From positions 16,078 to 80,077 of the forward strand of contig NZ_JAAAMH010000016.1 in the NCBI RefSeq assembly GCF_024105655.1: a stretch of 64,000 nt of DNA. The letters run 5' to 3'. The translations under genes were made by a program, and so were the position numbers. The notes beneath the pieces are model-generated. The model was not told the DNA's origin, ran no database searches, and was given only the letters and a program-made list of their open reading frames with translations. This document shows positions 20,515 to 29,294 of the stretch, piece by piece. Position 1 is the stretch's first letter, and every line of letters starts with the position of its first letter. The DNA comes from Aliihoeflea sp. 40Bstr573. GTDB taxonomy: Bacteria > Pseudomonadota > Alphaproteobacteria > Rhizobiales > Rhizobiaceae.

Positions 20515-22017
20515 ATGGAAAAGAGAATCTATCCCGCCGCCATCGAGCACGTATCGAGCCCGCCGCCCTTCTCGCCGAAAAGCTTCACGGATGCCCGCGA
20601 GGCGATCGAGGCGCTGAAGGCGCTCTATGAGCGCAATACGCAGTTCCTGCGCGACAGCTTCGCCAGCCTCGCCGAGGGCGAGATCGAGCACAAGCGGTTC
20701 CGGGCATACTATCCCGAGGTCGGCGTCACCACGTCGTCCTTCTCCCTCGTCGACAGCCGCCTCGCCTATGGTCACATGCCCCAGCCCGGCCATTACACGA
20801 CGACCATCACGCGACCGGACCTCTTCGACAGCTATCTTCTGGACCAGCTCACGCTCCTGATGCGCAATCACGGCGTTCCGATCACGGTTTCCGAATCCGA
20901 AACGCCGATCCCGCTGCACTTCGCATTCCTCGAAGGCACCTATGTGGAGGCTTCGGTCGCGGACCGGATCCAGCGGCCGTTGCGCGACCTTTTCGACGTG
21001 CCGGACCTCAACGCCACCGACGACCACATCGCCAACGGCACCTACGAGCCGCTGGCCGGTGAACCGATGCCGCTCGCGCCCTTCACCGCCCAGCGCATCG
21101 ACTATTCGCTGCATCGGATGACGCATTACACTGCGACGAGCCCGCAATTTTTCCAGAACTACGTGCTCTTCACCAACTACCAGTTCTATATCGACGAATT
21201 CTGCGTCCATGCCCGCAATCTGATGGCCGATGGCGGCGGCGGCTATACGAGCTTCGTCGAGCCGGGAAACGTCGTCACCAAAGCCGGCGAGACTATGCCG
21301 CACAACGGCGCGAGCCCGGCGCGGATGCCGCAGATGCCAGCCTATCACCTGACCCGCGAGGGGCATGGCGGCATCACAATGGTCAATATCGGCGTCGGCC
21401 CATCCAACGCCAAGACGATCACCGACCACATCGCTGTGCTGCGCCCGCATGCCTGGCTGATGCTCGGCCATTGCGCCGGCCTTCGCAACACGCAGGCGCT
21501 TGGCGACTACGTGCTCGCCCACGCCTATGTGCGCGAGGATCACGTGCTTGATGACGACCTGCCGGTCTGGGTGCCGATCCCGGCGCTGGCTGAAATCCAG
21601 GTGGCACTACAGGAAGCCGTCGCCGAGGTGACCGGCCTTTCCGGATACGAACTGAAGCGCATCATGCGCACAGGCACAGTCGCCACCATCGACAACCGCA
21701 ACTGGGAACTGCGCGAGCAGCGGGGCCCGGTGCAGCGCCTGTCGCAAAGCCGCGCCATCGCGCTCGACATGGAATCGGCGACGATCGCTGCCAACGGCTT
21801 CCGCTTCCGGGTGCCCTACGGAACGCTGCTTTGCGTTTCCGACAAGCCGCTGCACGGCGAACTGAAACTGCCCGGCATGGCGACGGACTTCTACAAGCGT
21901 CAGGTCGCCCAGCATCTGACGATCGGTATCCGCGCACTCGAAAAGCTCGCCGAAATGGCGCCCGAAAAGCTTCATTCGCGCAAGCTGCGCAGCTTTTCCG
22001 AGACGGCATTCCAGTAG
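20515..22017 (+). CDS. amn: AMP nucleosidase
   Basis: 500-residue enzyme hydrolysing AMP to adenine and ribose-5-phosphate, part of purine salvage and adenylate balance. The N-terminal regulatory domain (RFRAYYPEVGVTTSSFSLVDSRLAYGHM) and C-terminal nucleoside-phosphorylase-fold domain (VNIGVGPSNAKTITDHIAVLRPHAWLMLGHCAGLR and ALDMESATIAANGFRFRVPYGTLLCVSDKPLHGE) match Amn, and the length fits. A membrane endonuclease/phosphatase gene starts 7 bases after its stop, so the two are likely co-transcribed. Confidence 0.95.
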   Translation: MEKRIYPAAIEHVSSPPPFSPKSFTDAREAIEALKALYERNTQFLRDSFASLAEGEIEHKRFRAYYPEVGVTTSSFSLVDSRLAYGHMPQPGHYTTTITRPDLFDSYLLDQLTLLMRNHGVPITVSESETPIPLHFAFLEGTYVEASVADRIQRPLRDLFDVPDLNATDDHIANGTYEPLAGEPMPLAPFTAQRIDYSLHRMTHYTATSPQFFQNYVLFTNYQFYIDEFCVHARNLMADGGGGYTSFVEPGNVVTKAGETMPHNGASPARMPQMPAYHLTREGHGGITMVNIGVGPSNAKTITDHIAVLRPHAWLMLGHCAGLRNTQALGDYVLAHAYVREDHVLDDDLPVWVPIPALAEIQVALQEAVAEVTGLSGYELKRIMRTGTVATIDNRNWELREQRGPVQRLSQSRAIALDMESATIAANGFRFRVPYGTLLCVSDKPLHGELKLPGMATDFYKRQVAQHLTIGIRALEKLAEMAPEKLHSRKLRSFSETAFQ

Positions 22018-22024
22018 AAAGGAA

Positions 22025-23035
22025 ATGCGGATCGACTGGTCGCTTCTTCTCAGGCTCGTCGCGCTTGGCAGCGTCCTCGGCATCGCGGTAGCGCTGATCT
22101 TCGGCTTTCTGGGGCACATTCACCCGGCCTTCGATTCCTTCTCGCATTTCCGCATCCACCTTGCGGTGCTGCTGCTCATGGGAATCCTGCCTCTGGCGGC
22201 CCTGCGCTACTGGCCCGAAGCGATATTCGCGTTGTTGCTCGGCATCGGCGCGATCTGGACGACGGTCGGCGGCTTCTCGGATGAAGCCGCACGCAAGGCC
22301 GGACTGGTCGCGGACCTCGATTCATCCTCCATGCCGGTCTTCCGGCTGATGCATGTGAATTTGCGCTACGACAATGAGACGCCGGAACTCGTGCTCTCCG
22401 CCATCGGCGAGCACCGGCCGGACATCGTGACGCTGGCCGAGGTTTCCAATGTTTGGGCCGAGCGGTTGTCGGCACTCGAGGCAACCTATCCCCACCGCAT
22501 CATCTGTCCGCCGCCGACGCATATCGGCGGCGTCGCGATACTGTCGCGTCGACCGTTCGTCTCCGACCCCAGCGAGGCTTGCGGCGATCGCGGCTCGTTC
22601 GCCAATGTCGAGGTCGACTTCGCCGGCCGGCGCGCGAGCGTCGTGGCCATGCATCTGGGCTGGCCATGGCCGTTCGGCCAGGACTGGCATTTGTCCCGCA
22701 TCGAGGACGACCTGCCCAACCTTGCCGACAGTGCCATCCTCGCCGGCGATTTCAACGCCGTGCCATGGAGCCAGACGGTGCGCCGCGTCGCGGAACTGGG
22801 CGGGTTTCGCGTCGTGCGCGGGATCGGTCCGACCTATCTCGACCGCCGCCTTCCTGACGCGTGGCGGCGCTGGATCGGCCTGCCGATCGACCAGGTCCTG
22901 ACAAAAGGGGGCATGGTCATCGGGACGGCGCGGGCACTGCCGGCGGTCGGATCCGATCACCTGCCGGTTCTGGTGGAATTCTCGCTGCTACCGCAGGAGC
23001 CCGAGGCCGAGGTGCTGCAGGCAATGCGCCACTAG
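22025..23035 (+). CDS. Membrane-anchored endonuclease/exonuclease/phosphatase family protein
   Basis: 336 residues. Three hydrophobic segments in the first 80 residues (about 8-28, 40-58, 62-78) anchor a DNase I-like fold: MHVNLRYDN, the metal glutamate in VTLAEVSN, AILAGDFNAVPWS and the C-terminal catalytic GSDHLPVLVEF. Family members hydrolyse phosphodiesters or phosphomonoesters (nucleic acids, sphingomyelin, phosphoinositides); membrane-linked bacterial members are mostly uncharacterised. Directly follows amn. Convergent with the ETF-QO gene across 28 bases. Confidence 0.85.
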   Translation: MRIDWSLLLRLVALGSVLGIAVALIFGFLGHIHPAFDSFSHFRIHLAVLLLMGILPLAALRYWPEAIFALLLGIGAIWTTVGGFSDEAARKAGLVADLDSSSMPVFRLMHVNLRYDNETPELVLSAIGEHRPDIVTLAEVSNVWAERLSALEATYPHRIICPPPTHIGGVAILSRRPFVSDPSEACGDRGSFANVEVDFAGRRASVVAMHLGWPWPFGQDWHLSRIEDDLPNLADSAILAGDFNAVPWSQTVRRVAELGGFRVVRGIGPTYLDRRLPDAWRRWIGLPIDQVLTKGGMVIGTARALPAVGSDHLPVLVEFSLLPQEPEAEVLQAMRH

Positions 23036-23063
23036 CACCTCATCGGCCGCAGCCGTCCAAACG

Positions 23064-24779
23064 TCACATATTTGGATAGACCGGCCCCTCGCCGCCCTGC
23101 GGCGGAACCCAGTTGATGTTCTGGTTCGGGTCCTTGATGTCGCACGTCTTGCAGTGCACGCAGTTCTGCGCGTTGATGACGAAACGCGCGTCCGGCTCTG
23201 TGTGCGAGACCTCGCCGCCCTTGGTAGCCGATGCGGGGCCGCCGGTCAGGCCATTGCCATCCGCATCCACCCATTCGTAGACTCCGGCCGGGCAGTAGCG
23301 CGTCGAGGGACCGGAGAAGACCATGTATTCCGAACGCTTCTGCAGTTCGGGGTCCTTCACCTGCAGATGGATTGGCTGGCTTTCCTCATGGTTCGTGTTC
23401 GACAGGAACACCGATGACAGGCGGTCGAAGGTCAGGACGCCGTCGGGCTTCGGATAGGCTATCGGCTCATGCTTGTCGGCCGGTTCCAGCGTCGCATAGT
23501 CCGGCTTGCCGTGCTTTTGCGTGCCGAAGAAGGAGAAGCCGAAGAGCTGGTTCGTCCACATGTCGAGCCCGCCGAGGCCGACGCCGATCCAGGTACCGAA
23601 CTTCGACCAGAGCGGCTTGACGTTGCGCACGCGCTTCAAGTCCTTGCCGATATCGCTTGCGCGCCACTCGGCCTCGTAGTCGGTCAGTTCGTCGTTGATG
23701 CGGCCGGCAGCAAGGGCTTCGGCGACCTTCTCCGCCGCCAGCATTCCCGAAAGGACCGCATTGTGCGACCCCTTGATGCGCGGCACGTTGACGAAGCCGG
23801 CCGAGCAGCCGATCAGCGCGCCGCCGGGGAAGCTGAGCTTCGGCACCGACTGATAGCCGCCCTCGGTGATCGCGCGGGCGCCATAGGACACCCGCTTGCC
23901 GCCGTCGAACGTGTCACGGATCGCCGGATGCGTCTTGAAGCGCTGGAATTCCTCGAAAGGGGACAGATAGGGATTCTTGTAGTTCAGGTGGACGACGAAG
24001 CCGACAGCGACCTGGTTGTCCTCGAGGTGATAGAGGAACGAGCCGCCGCCCGTCTTCGAGTTCAAGGGCCACCCAAACGAGTGCTGGACGAGGCCCGGCT
24101 TGTGCTTTTCCGGCGCGACCTGCCAGAGTTCCTTCAAACCAATGCCAAACTTCTGCGGTTCGGAATTCTTTGAAAGTTCGAACTTCTCGATCAGCTTCTT
24201 TGCCAGCGATCCGCGAACACCCTCGCCGATCAGCACATATTTGCCGAGCAGTGCCATGCCGGGCGCATAGGCCGGGCCGTGCGTGCCGTCGCGCTCCACG
24301 CCCATGTCACCAGTGACGACGCCCATGACCGCGCCTTCGTCATTGTAAACGAGATCGGCAGCCGCAAAGCCCGGATAGATTTCGACGCCCAGCGCCTCGG
24401 CGTGGCCCGCGAGCCAACGGCACACATTGCCCAGCGAGACGGCGTAGTTGCCGTGATTGTTCATCAGGGGCGGCATCAGGAAATTCGGGATGCGCACAGA
24501 ACCAGCGGGGCCGAGCAGGAGGAACTGGTCGTCCGTCACCGGTGTCTTGAACGGGTGATCGGCCTCCGTGCGCCATTCGGGCAAAAGCCGGTCAATGCCG
24601 ATCGGATCGACCACCGCGCCCGACAGGATGTGAGCCCCGACCTCGGCGCCTTTTTCCAGCACGACGACCGACAGATCTGGATTGAACTGCTTCAAGCGGA
24701 TCGACGCGGCAAGACCGGCTGGGCCCGCGCCCACGATCACCACATCGAATTCCATGCTCTCGCGTTCAACTTCGCTCAT
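23064..24779 (-). CDS. Electron transfer flavoprotein-ubiquinone oxidoreductase
   Basis: 571-residue monotopic inner-membrane flavoprotein passing electrons from ETF to ubiquinone. N-terminal FAD motif VVIVGAGPAGLAASIRLKQ near residue 12, EKGAEVGAHILSGAVVDP, the ubiquinone/FAD region with GEGVRGSLAKKL, and the C-terminal 4Fe-4S ligands NAQNCVHCKTCDIKDPNQNI. Length and order match eukaryotic and bacterial ETF-QO. It drains electrons from acyl-CoA dehydrogenases such as the isovaleryl-CoA enzyme in this window. A LiuR-like operator overlaps its promoter (24918-24936). Confidence 0.97.
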   Translation of the reverse strand: MSEVERESMEFDVVIVGAGPAGLAASIRLKQFNPDLSVVVLEKGAEVGAHILSGAVVDPIGIDRLLPEWRTEADHPFKTPVTDDQFLLLGPAGSVRIPNFLMPPLMNNHGNYAVSLGNVCRWLAGHAEALGVEIYPGFAAADLVYNDEGAVMGVVTGDMGVERDGTHGPAYAPGMALLGKYVLIGEGVRGSLAKKLIEKFELSKNSEPQKFGIGLKELWQVAPEKHKPGLVQHSFGWPLNSKTGGGSFLYHLEDNQVAVGFVVHLNYKNPYLSPFEEFQRFKTHPAIRDTFDGGKRVSYGARAITEGGYQSVPKLSFPGGALIGCSAGFVNVPRIKGSHNAVLSGMLAAEKVAEALAAGRINDELTDYEAEWRASDIGKDLKRVRNVKPLWSKFGTWIGVGLGGLDMWTNQLFGFSFFGTQKHGKPDYATLEPADKHEPIAYPKPDGVLTFDRLSSVFLSNTNHEESQPIHLQVKDPELQKRSEYMVFSGPSTRYCPAGVYEWVDADGNGLTGGPASATKGGEVSHTEPDARFVINAQNCVHCKTCDIKDPNQNINWVPPQGGEGPVYPNM

Positions 24780-24917
24780 GTCGCTCTCCCCGCTTGTGTG
24801 CCGTCGGTTGCGCCGGTCAGTGCGCTGCCTGATGTCATAATGCGTGCTTATCGCATCGGTTTCCTTAGCGAAACCATATCTCTCGCCATGCGACAGGACC
24901 TGTCGAACAAATATATT

Positions 24918-24936
24918 CCGTTAACGTAAACGTCAA
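24918..24936 (-). promoter_or_regulatory. Candidate LiuR (MerR-family) operator/promoter upstream of ETF-QO
   Basis: Minus strand reads TTGACGTTTACGTTAACGG followed by AATATATTTG. TTGACG serves as a -35 box, and the TTTACGTTAACG dyad lies between -35 and -10, the arrangement of MerR-family operators. LiuR operators in Proteobacteria are TTTACGTAAACGTAA-like and precede branched-chain amino acid and ETF-QO genes. The site is 139 bases upstream of the ETF-QO ATG. No liuR gene is in this window. Confidence 0.55.
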
Positions 24937-24983
24937 TTGCAAGCGCGCTTGGCCGCGCCTTGCCTGACCGCTATAGAAGACCG

Positions 24984-25832
24984 ATGGCCGATACGATCAA
25001 CCTGCGCGAGCTCCTGCACTTCTACGTCGATTGCGGCGTGGATGATGCGCTCACGGATGAGGCGGTCGACCGTTTCGCGGTGGCCGAGCCGGCCAAGCCG
25101 CCGCGCATCGAGGCGCAGCCCGTCGCGGCTGCGCCCGCCATCGATCCGCAACGCGCGGCTGCCTATGCCGCCGTGCCCGCTTCCCCAGCCCGCGTTCAGG
25201 CAACGGTGCCCGACGAGGGCCAGAGCGAGCGAGCGCGGCTGATGGCACGCGAGGCAGCCTCACTTGCCGAGCTGCGCGCCTGCCTTGAGCAGTTCGACGG
25301 CTGCAATTTGAAGTTCACGGCCAAGAACCTCGTCTTCGGCGACGGCAATGACGCGGCCGACATCATGCTCGTTGGCGAGGCGCCGGGGCGGGATGAGGAT
25401 ATCGAGGGCCGGCCTTTCGTCGGCAAGTCGGGCCAGTTGCTCGACCGGATGCTGGCCGCGATCGGGCTCGATCGATCCAGTGCCTACATCACGAACGTCA
25501 TTCCCTGGCGGCCGCCGGGCAACCGCACGCCGACGCCCATCGAAACCGAAATTTGCCGCCCGTTCATCGAGCGGCAGATCGAACTCGTCAAACCGAAGGT
25601 ACTCGTCGCGCTTGGCGGGCCGTCGTCGAAAATCTTGCTCGGTACGAGCGAGGGCATCATGCGCCTGCGGGGAAGCTGGCGCGAGCACAAGGCCGCCAGC
25701 GGCGATGCAATCGCGACGATGCCCCTCCTCCACCCTGCCTATCTCCTGCGCAATCCGGCCCACAAGAAGCTTGCCTGGCGCGACCTTCTGGAGATCAAGG
25801 CGCGGCTGAAGTTGCTCACGTCGGCGGGGTAA
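24984..25832 (+). CDS. Uracil-DNA glycosylase, family 4-type
   Basis: 282 residues. A variable Ala/Pro-rich N-terminal region (about 1-95) precedes the glycosylase domain: VFGDGNDAADIMLVGEAPGRDEDIEGRPFVGKSGQLLDRML (motif 1), NVIPWRPPGNRTP, and LLHPAYLLRNP (motif 2). It excises uracil from DNA in base-excision repair. Canonical family 4 enzymes carry a 4Fe-4S cluster. Here the usual cysteine before RPPGNR is tryptophan and the N-terminal CxxC is stretched to CX6C, so the cluster is probably absent or altered. Starts at the ATG at 24984. The last 17 bases overlap the convergent permease gene. Confidence 0.85.
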   Translation: MADTINLRELLHFYVDCGVDDALTDEAVDRFAVAEPAKPPRIEAQPVAAAPAIDPQRAAAYAAVPASPARVQATVPDEGQSERARLMAREAASLAELRACLEQFDGCNLKFTAKNLVFGDGNDAADIMLVGEAPGRDEDIEGRPFVGKSGQLLDRMLAAIGLDRSSAYITNVIPWRPPGNRTPTPIETEICRPFIERQIELVKPKVLVALGGPSSKILLGTSEGIMRLRGSWREHKAASGDAIATMPLLHPAYLLRNPAHKKLAWRDLLEIKARLKLLTSAG

Positions 25833-26772
25833 CCTTGCGGGCCTGGCCGCGCTTCAGGCCGAGGCGCTGCTCGCGCCAGATGATGAAAAGGCCGGCGCCC
25901 ACGACGATGGTGCCGCCGACGAGCGTATAGATCGTCGGCAGGTCCCCGAAGACGAAAAAGCCGACCGCGATGCCGAGGATCATCGAGCTGTATTCGAACG
26001 GCGCGATGGTCGACATCGACGCGTGCCGGTAGCTTTCCGTCATCAGGATCTGGCCGACGCCGCCGCAAATGCCCGCCCCCACCAGGCATGCGATTTGTGC
26101 CGCCGAAAGCGCATCCCAGCCGAAGGGTATGGTGCCGAGCGCGGCGACGGTCGACGTCAGCGAGAACCAGAGCACGATCGTCGCGGTCTTTTCGGTGTGG
26201 ACAAGGCGGCGCACGAGCAGCATGGCGATGGCGGAGACACCTGCCGCGAGCAGCGCGGCGGTGACGCCCAGGGCCTCGTCATTGCCCATGGGCGATCCGC
26301 TGGTGAAGAGCGTCAGCTTCGGCCATGAGATGATGACGACGCCGACGAGCCCGACCACGACCGCGCTCCAGCGGAAGAGCCGCACCACCTCGCCCATGAA
26401 GAGCGCGGAGAAGACCACGACCAGAAGCGGCTGCGCATAGTTGAGCGTGATCGCCTCGGGCAGGGGCAGGCGCGTCAGCGCGAAGAAGCCGAGCCCCATG
26501 GACGTGACGCCGACGAGACCGCGCGCGACGTGACTGAAGGGGCGCGCGGTCTTCAGCGCCGAGCGCAGTTCGTGCCGCCAGGCGAGCAGGATCAGGATCG
26601 GCAGGATGGCGAAGGCTGAGCGGAAGAAGACGATTTCGCCCGCGGGCACGCGACCGGCAGCCTTGATCAGCGAAGCCATGGCGACGAAGGCGGCGACGGA
26701 GACGACTTTGAGCAGGATGCCGGTCAGCGGATTCTTGTCCGCGTAAAGGGCCTCCACCTCTTGTCTGTTCAT
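25816..26772 (-). CDS. DMT superfamily permease (EamA-type)
   Basis: About 318 residues with ten hydrophobic segments in two repeated EamA halves (first FRSAFAILPILILLAWRH and LPLPEAITLNYAQPLLVVVFSALFMGE; second GQILMTESYRHASMSTIAPFEYSSMILGIAVGFFVFGDLPT). This is the drug/metabolite transporter architecture, an inner-membrane exporter or importer of unknown small molecules. The ATG at 26772, with AGAGACGG just upstream, is preferred to the GTG at 26790. Lies 70 bases downstream of the CoxL-type gene on the same strand, so may share its transcript. Confidence 0.87.
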   Translation of the reverse strand: MNRQEVEALYADKNPLTGILLKVVSVAAFVAMASLIKAAGRVPAGEIVFFRSAFAILPILILLAWRHELRSALKTARPFSHVARGLVGVTSMGLGFFALTRLPLPEAITLNYAQPLLVVVFSALFMGEVVRLFRWSAVVVGLVGVVIISWPKLTLFTSGSPMGNDEALGVTAALLAAGVSAIAMLLVRRLVHTEKTATIVLWFSLTSTVAALGTIPFGWDALSAAQIACLVGAGICGGVGQILMTESYRHASMSTIAPFEYSSMILGIAVGFFVFGDLPTIYTLVGGTIVVGAGLFIIWREQRLGLKRGQARKVTPPT

Positions 26773-26842
26773 CCGTCTCTTCGCCACCAATGCGCAACGG
26801 CGCTGCTGCCGCGCCGAATCGAAAATCGCTTATCCAGTTAAC

Positions 26843-29146
26843 CTATCCCGCCGCGTTAATCGCCTGCCATACGCGCTGTGGCGTAGCAGGCATTTCGATG
26901 TGGCTGATGCCGTAGGCGCGCCAGAGCGCATCGGTCACGGCATTGAGCGCGGCCGGCGTCGCGCCGATCGTGCCCGCCTCGCCCGCACCCTTGATGCCGA
27001 GTGCATTGGTGGTCGACGGCACATCTCGGGTCTCGAAATGGAAGTTCGGAAAATCATCGGCGCGCGGCACCGCGTAGTCCATGAAGCTTGCCGTCACGAG
27101 CTGGCCGTCCTCGCCATAGATCGCTTCTTCGCGCAGCGCCTGGCCGATTCCCTGAACGACGCCGCCATGGACCTGTCCAGCCAGCAACAGCGGGTTCACC
27201 GTCGCGCCGAAATCGTCGACGATCGTATAGCGGACGACCTCGGTCTCGCCCGTCTGCGGGTCGATCTCGACCTCGCAGATATGAGTGCCGTTCGGATAGG
27301 TCGCCTCGTCCTGAACAAACTCTCCGAAGCCCTTGAGATCAGAATCGTTTTTCGCCGCGCGGGCGATGCCGGCGAAGTCGATCACGCGGTCTGTGCCGAC
27401 GATCTTGGCCGTGCCGTCGATCAGTTCGATGTCGGCGGGCGAGGCTTCGAGCTCGTCGGCCGCGATGCGCTTCAGCTTCTCGGCAAGGTCCTCGCCGGCG
27501 CGTGCGGCCGAGACGCCGCCGAGAGGGATCGAGCGCGAGCCACCCGTGCCGCCCCCCTTCTCCAGCCGGTCGGTATCGCCCTGGTGGACGGTGATCCGCG
27601 ATATGTCGACATTGAGCTTCTCGGCGACGAACTGCGCATAGGCGGTCGCATGACCCTGTCCGTTCGACTGGGTGCCGATGGAAAGCGTGACGTTGCCGTC
27701 CGCCCCCAGTTCGACATGAGCGGGCTCGGAACCGGCGAAGGCGCAGGCCTCGACATAGGTCGCCATGCCGATGCCGCGGATACGACCTTTCGACTTCGCT
27801 TCCTCGTTGCGGGCGTCGAAACCGTTCCATTCGGCGCGCTCAAGCGCCGTCGTCATATGGCCGTCGAACTCGCCGACATCGTATTTGCGTCCGGTCGGCG
27901 TGGTGTACGGAAACTGGTCGGGGCGGATGAAATTGCGGCGGCGGATTTCGGGCGCCGACAGCTCCATGTCGCGCGCGCACTGGTCAACCAACTTTTCCAG
28001 CTGGAAAGCCGCTTCCGGCCGACCCGCCCCGCGATAGGCGTCGACGGGCGTCGTGTTGGTGTAGATGCCACGAATCGTAACGTCGAGCGCGGGGATGTCG
28101 TAGACGCCGGTCGACATGGTGGCGCCGACCCAGGGAATGAACGGGCCAACCTGCGAGCAATAGGCCCCCATATTGGCGTCGGTCTTCACGCGCAGCGCGA
28201 GGAACCGCCCCTCGCCGTCCATCGCCATCTCGGCGACGGCCAGATTGTCGCGGCCGTGGGCGTCCGTCAGGAAGTGCTCGGTGCGGTCGCTGGTCCATTT
28301 GACCGGCTGGCCGAGCCGCTTTGCCGCTTCCAGCACGAGAGCATATTCGCGGTAGGTGAACATCTTGGTGCCGAAGCCGCCGCCGACGTCGGGCGTCACG
28401 ACGCGCAGCTTTTCATGGCCAATCCCGAAGACCTGGTCGCACAAGACGCGGCGCATCGAATGAACGCCCTGCGAACCCGTCGTGAGCGTGAACCGGTCTT
28501 CGCTTTCGATCCATTCGCCCAGCGCGGAGCGCGGTTCCATGTAGTTGGACACAAGCCGGTTGTTGCGGAATTCGATGCGCGAGACATGCGCTGCCTTTGC
28601 GAAGGCCGTCTCCGCCTCGTCCGCCTTGCCCATCCGGTATTCGAAGGCGACATTTCCGGCGCGTTCGTCCCAGACAGGCGGGGCGCCGTCTTCAAGCGCA
28701 GCCGCGATGTCCGCCACTGCATCCGCGGGCTCGAAATCAATCTCGAGGTGGTCCGCCGCGTCCTGCGCCTGCGCACGGGTCTCAGCGACGATAAAGGCGA
28801 CGGCATCGCCAACATAGGCGACTTCGCCTGCGCACAGGATCGGGATGTCGCGTGTCGGCGCGCGCGTGCCGTCCGGCTGCTTCTGCATTGCGCCGGACTT
28901 CAGCGCGCCCAGATGAGCGACATCCGCACCGGTCAGCACGAGCCGGACGCCCTCGCTGGCAAGGGCTGCCTCGGTTGAACCACTTGTGAAAGTGCCCTTT
29001 GCGATCGGAGAGCGCAGGACGAAGCCGTGGAGGACGCCCTCGCGCGTCACGTCGTCCGTATAGCGGCCTTGTCCCCGGATGAAGGAATCATCTTCGATGC
29101 GACGGACTGGCGCGCCCATTCCGAACTTCGGCGTCATGACATTCAT
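26843..29146 (-). CDS. Xanthine dehydrogenase family molybdopterin-binding subunit (form II CoxL-like)
   Basis: 767-residue molybdenum hydroxylase large subunit. It has the N-terminal GAPVRRIEDDSFIRGQGRYTDD and Ald_Xan_dh_C region, the molybdopterin segments GGGFGTKM and TQSNGQGHATAYAQFVAEKL, and the active-site loop AYRGAGRPEA. That loop is the form II CoxL signature, unlike the AYxCSFR loop of true aerobic CO dehydrogenase. The catalytic glutamate region is KGAGEAGTIGA near the C-terminus. Start at 29146 with a GGAAAG site. The FAD (CoxM) and 2Fe-2S (CoxS) subunit genes are not adjacent, which is unusual. Substrate unknown. Confidence 0.9.
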   Translation of the reverse strand: MNVMTPKFGMGAPVRRIEDDSFIRGQGRYTDDVTREGVLHGFVLRSPIAKGTFTSGSTEAALASEGVRLVLTGADVAHLGALKSGAMQKQPDGTRAPTRDIPILCAGEVAYVGDAVAFIVAETRAQAQDAADHLEIDFEPADAVADIAAALEDGAPPVWDERAGNVAFEYRMGKADEAETAFAKAAHVSRIEFRNNRLVSNYMEPRSALGEWIESEDRFTLTTGSQGVHSMRRVLCDQVFGIGHEKLRVVTPDVGGGFGTKMFTYREYALVLEAAKRLGQPVKWTSDRTEHFLTDAHGRDNLAVAEMAMDGEGRFLALRVKTDANMGAYCSQVGPFIPWVGATMSTGVYDIPALDVTIRGIYTNTTPVDAYRGAGRPEAAFQLEKLVDQCARDMELSAPEIRRRNFIRPDQFPYTTPTGRKYDVGEFDGHMTTALERAEWNGFDARNEEAKSKGRIRGIGMATYVEACAFAGSEPAHVELGADGNVTLSIGTQSNGQGHATAYAQFVAEKLNVDISRITVHQGDTDRLEKGGGTGGSRSIPLGGVSAARAGEDLAEKLKRIAADELEASPADIELIDGTAKIVGTDRVIDFAGIARAAKNDSDLKGFGEFVQDEATYPNGTHICEVEIDPQTGETEVVRYTIVDDFGATVNPLLLAGQVHGGVVQGIGQALREEAIYGEDGQLVTASFMDYAVPRADDFPNFHFETRDVPSTTNALGIKGAGEAGTIGATPAALNAVTDALWRAYGISHIEMPATPQRVWQAINAAG

Positions 29147-29294
29147 GGATAGCTTTCCGGATCGTTTCGGGAGATTGCCAGTGAACTGGCGCGGGGGAAC
29201 AGTTTTGTCGAGGGCCAGCATCGTGTAAAGACCGGCCAGCAGATCAATTCTCGCGGAGTGCGGCAGACCGTTTCCGCATATCTAGGGGAATGCC

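Noticed and set aside
26900..28978. 692-codon open frame opposite the CoxL-type gene
   Set aside because: Shadow frame in GC-rich coding sequence, no recognisable domain.
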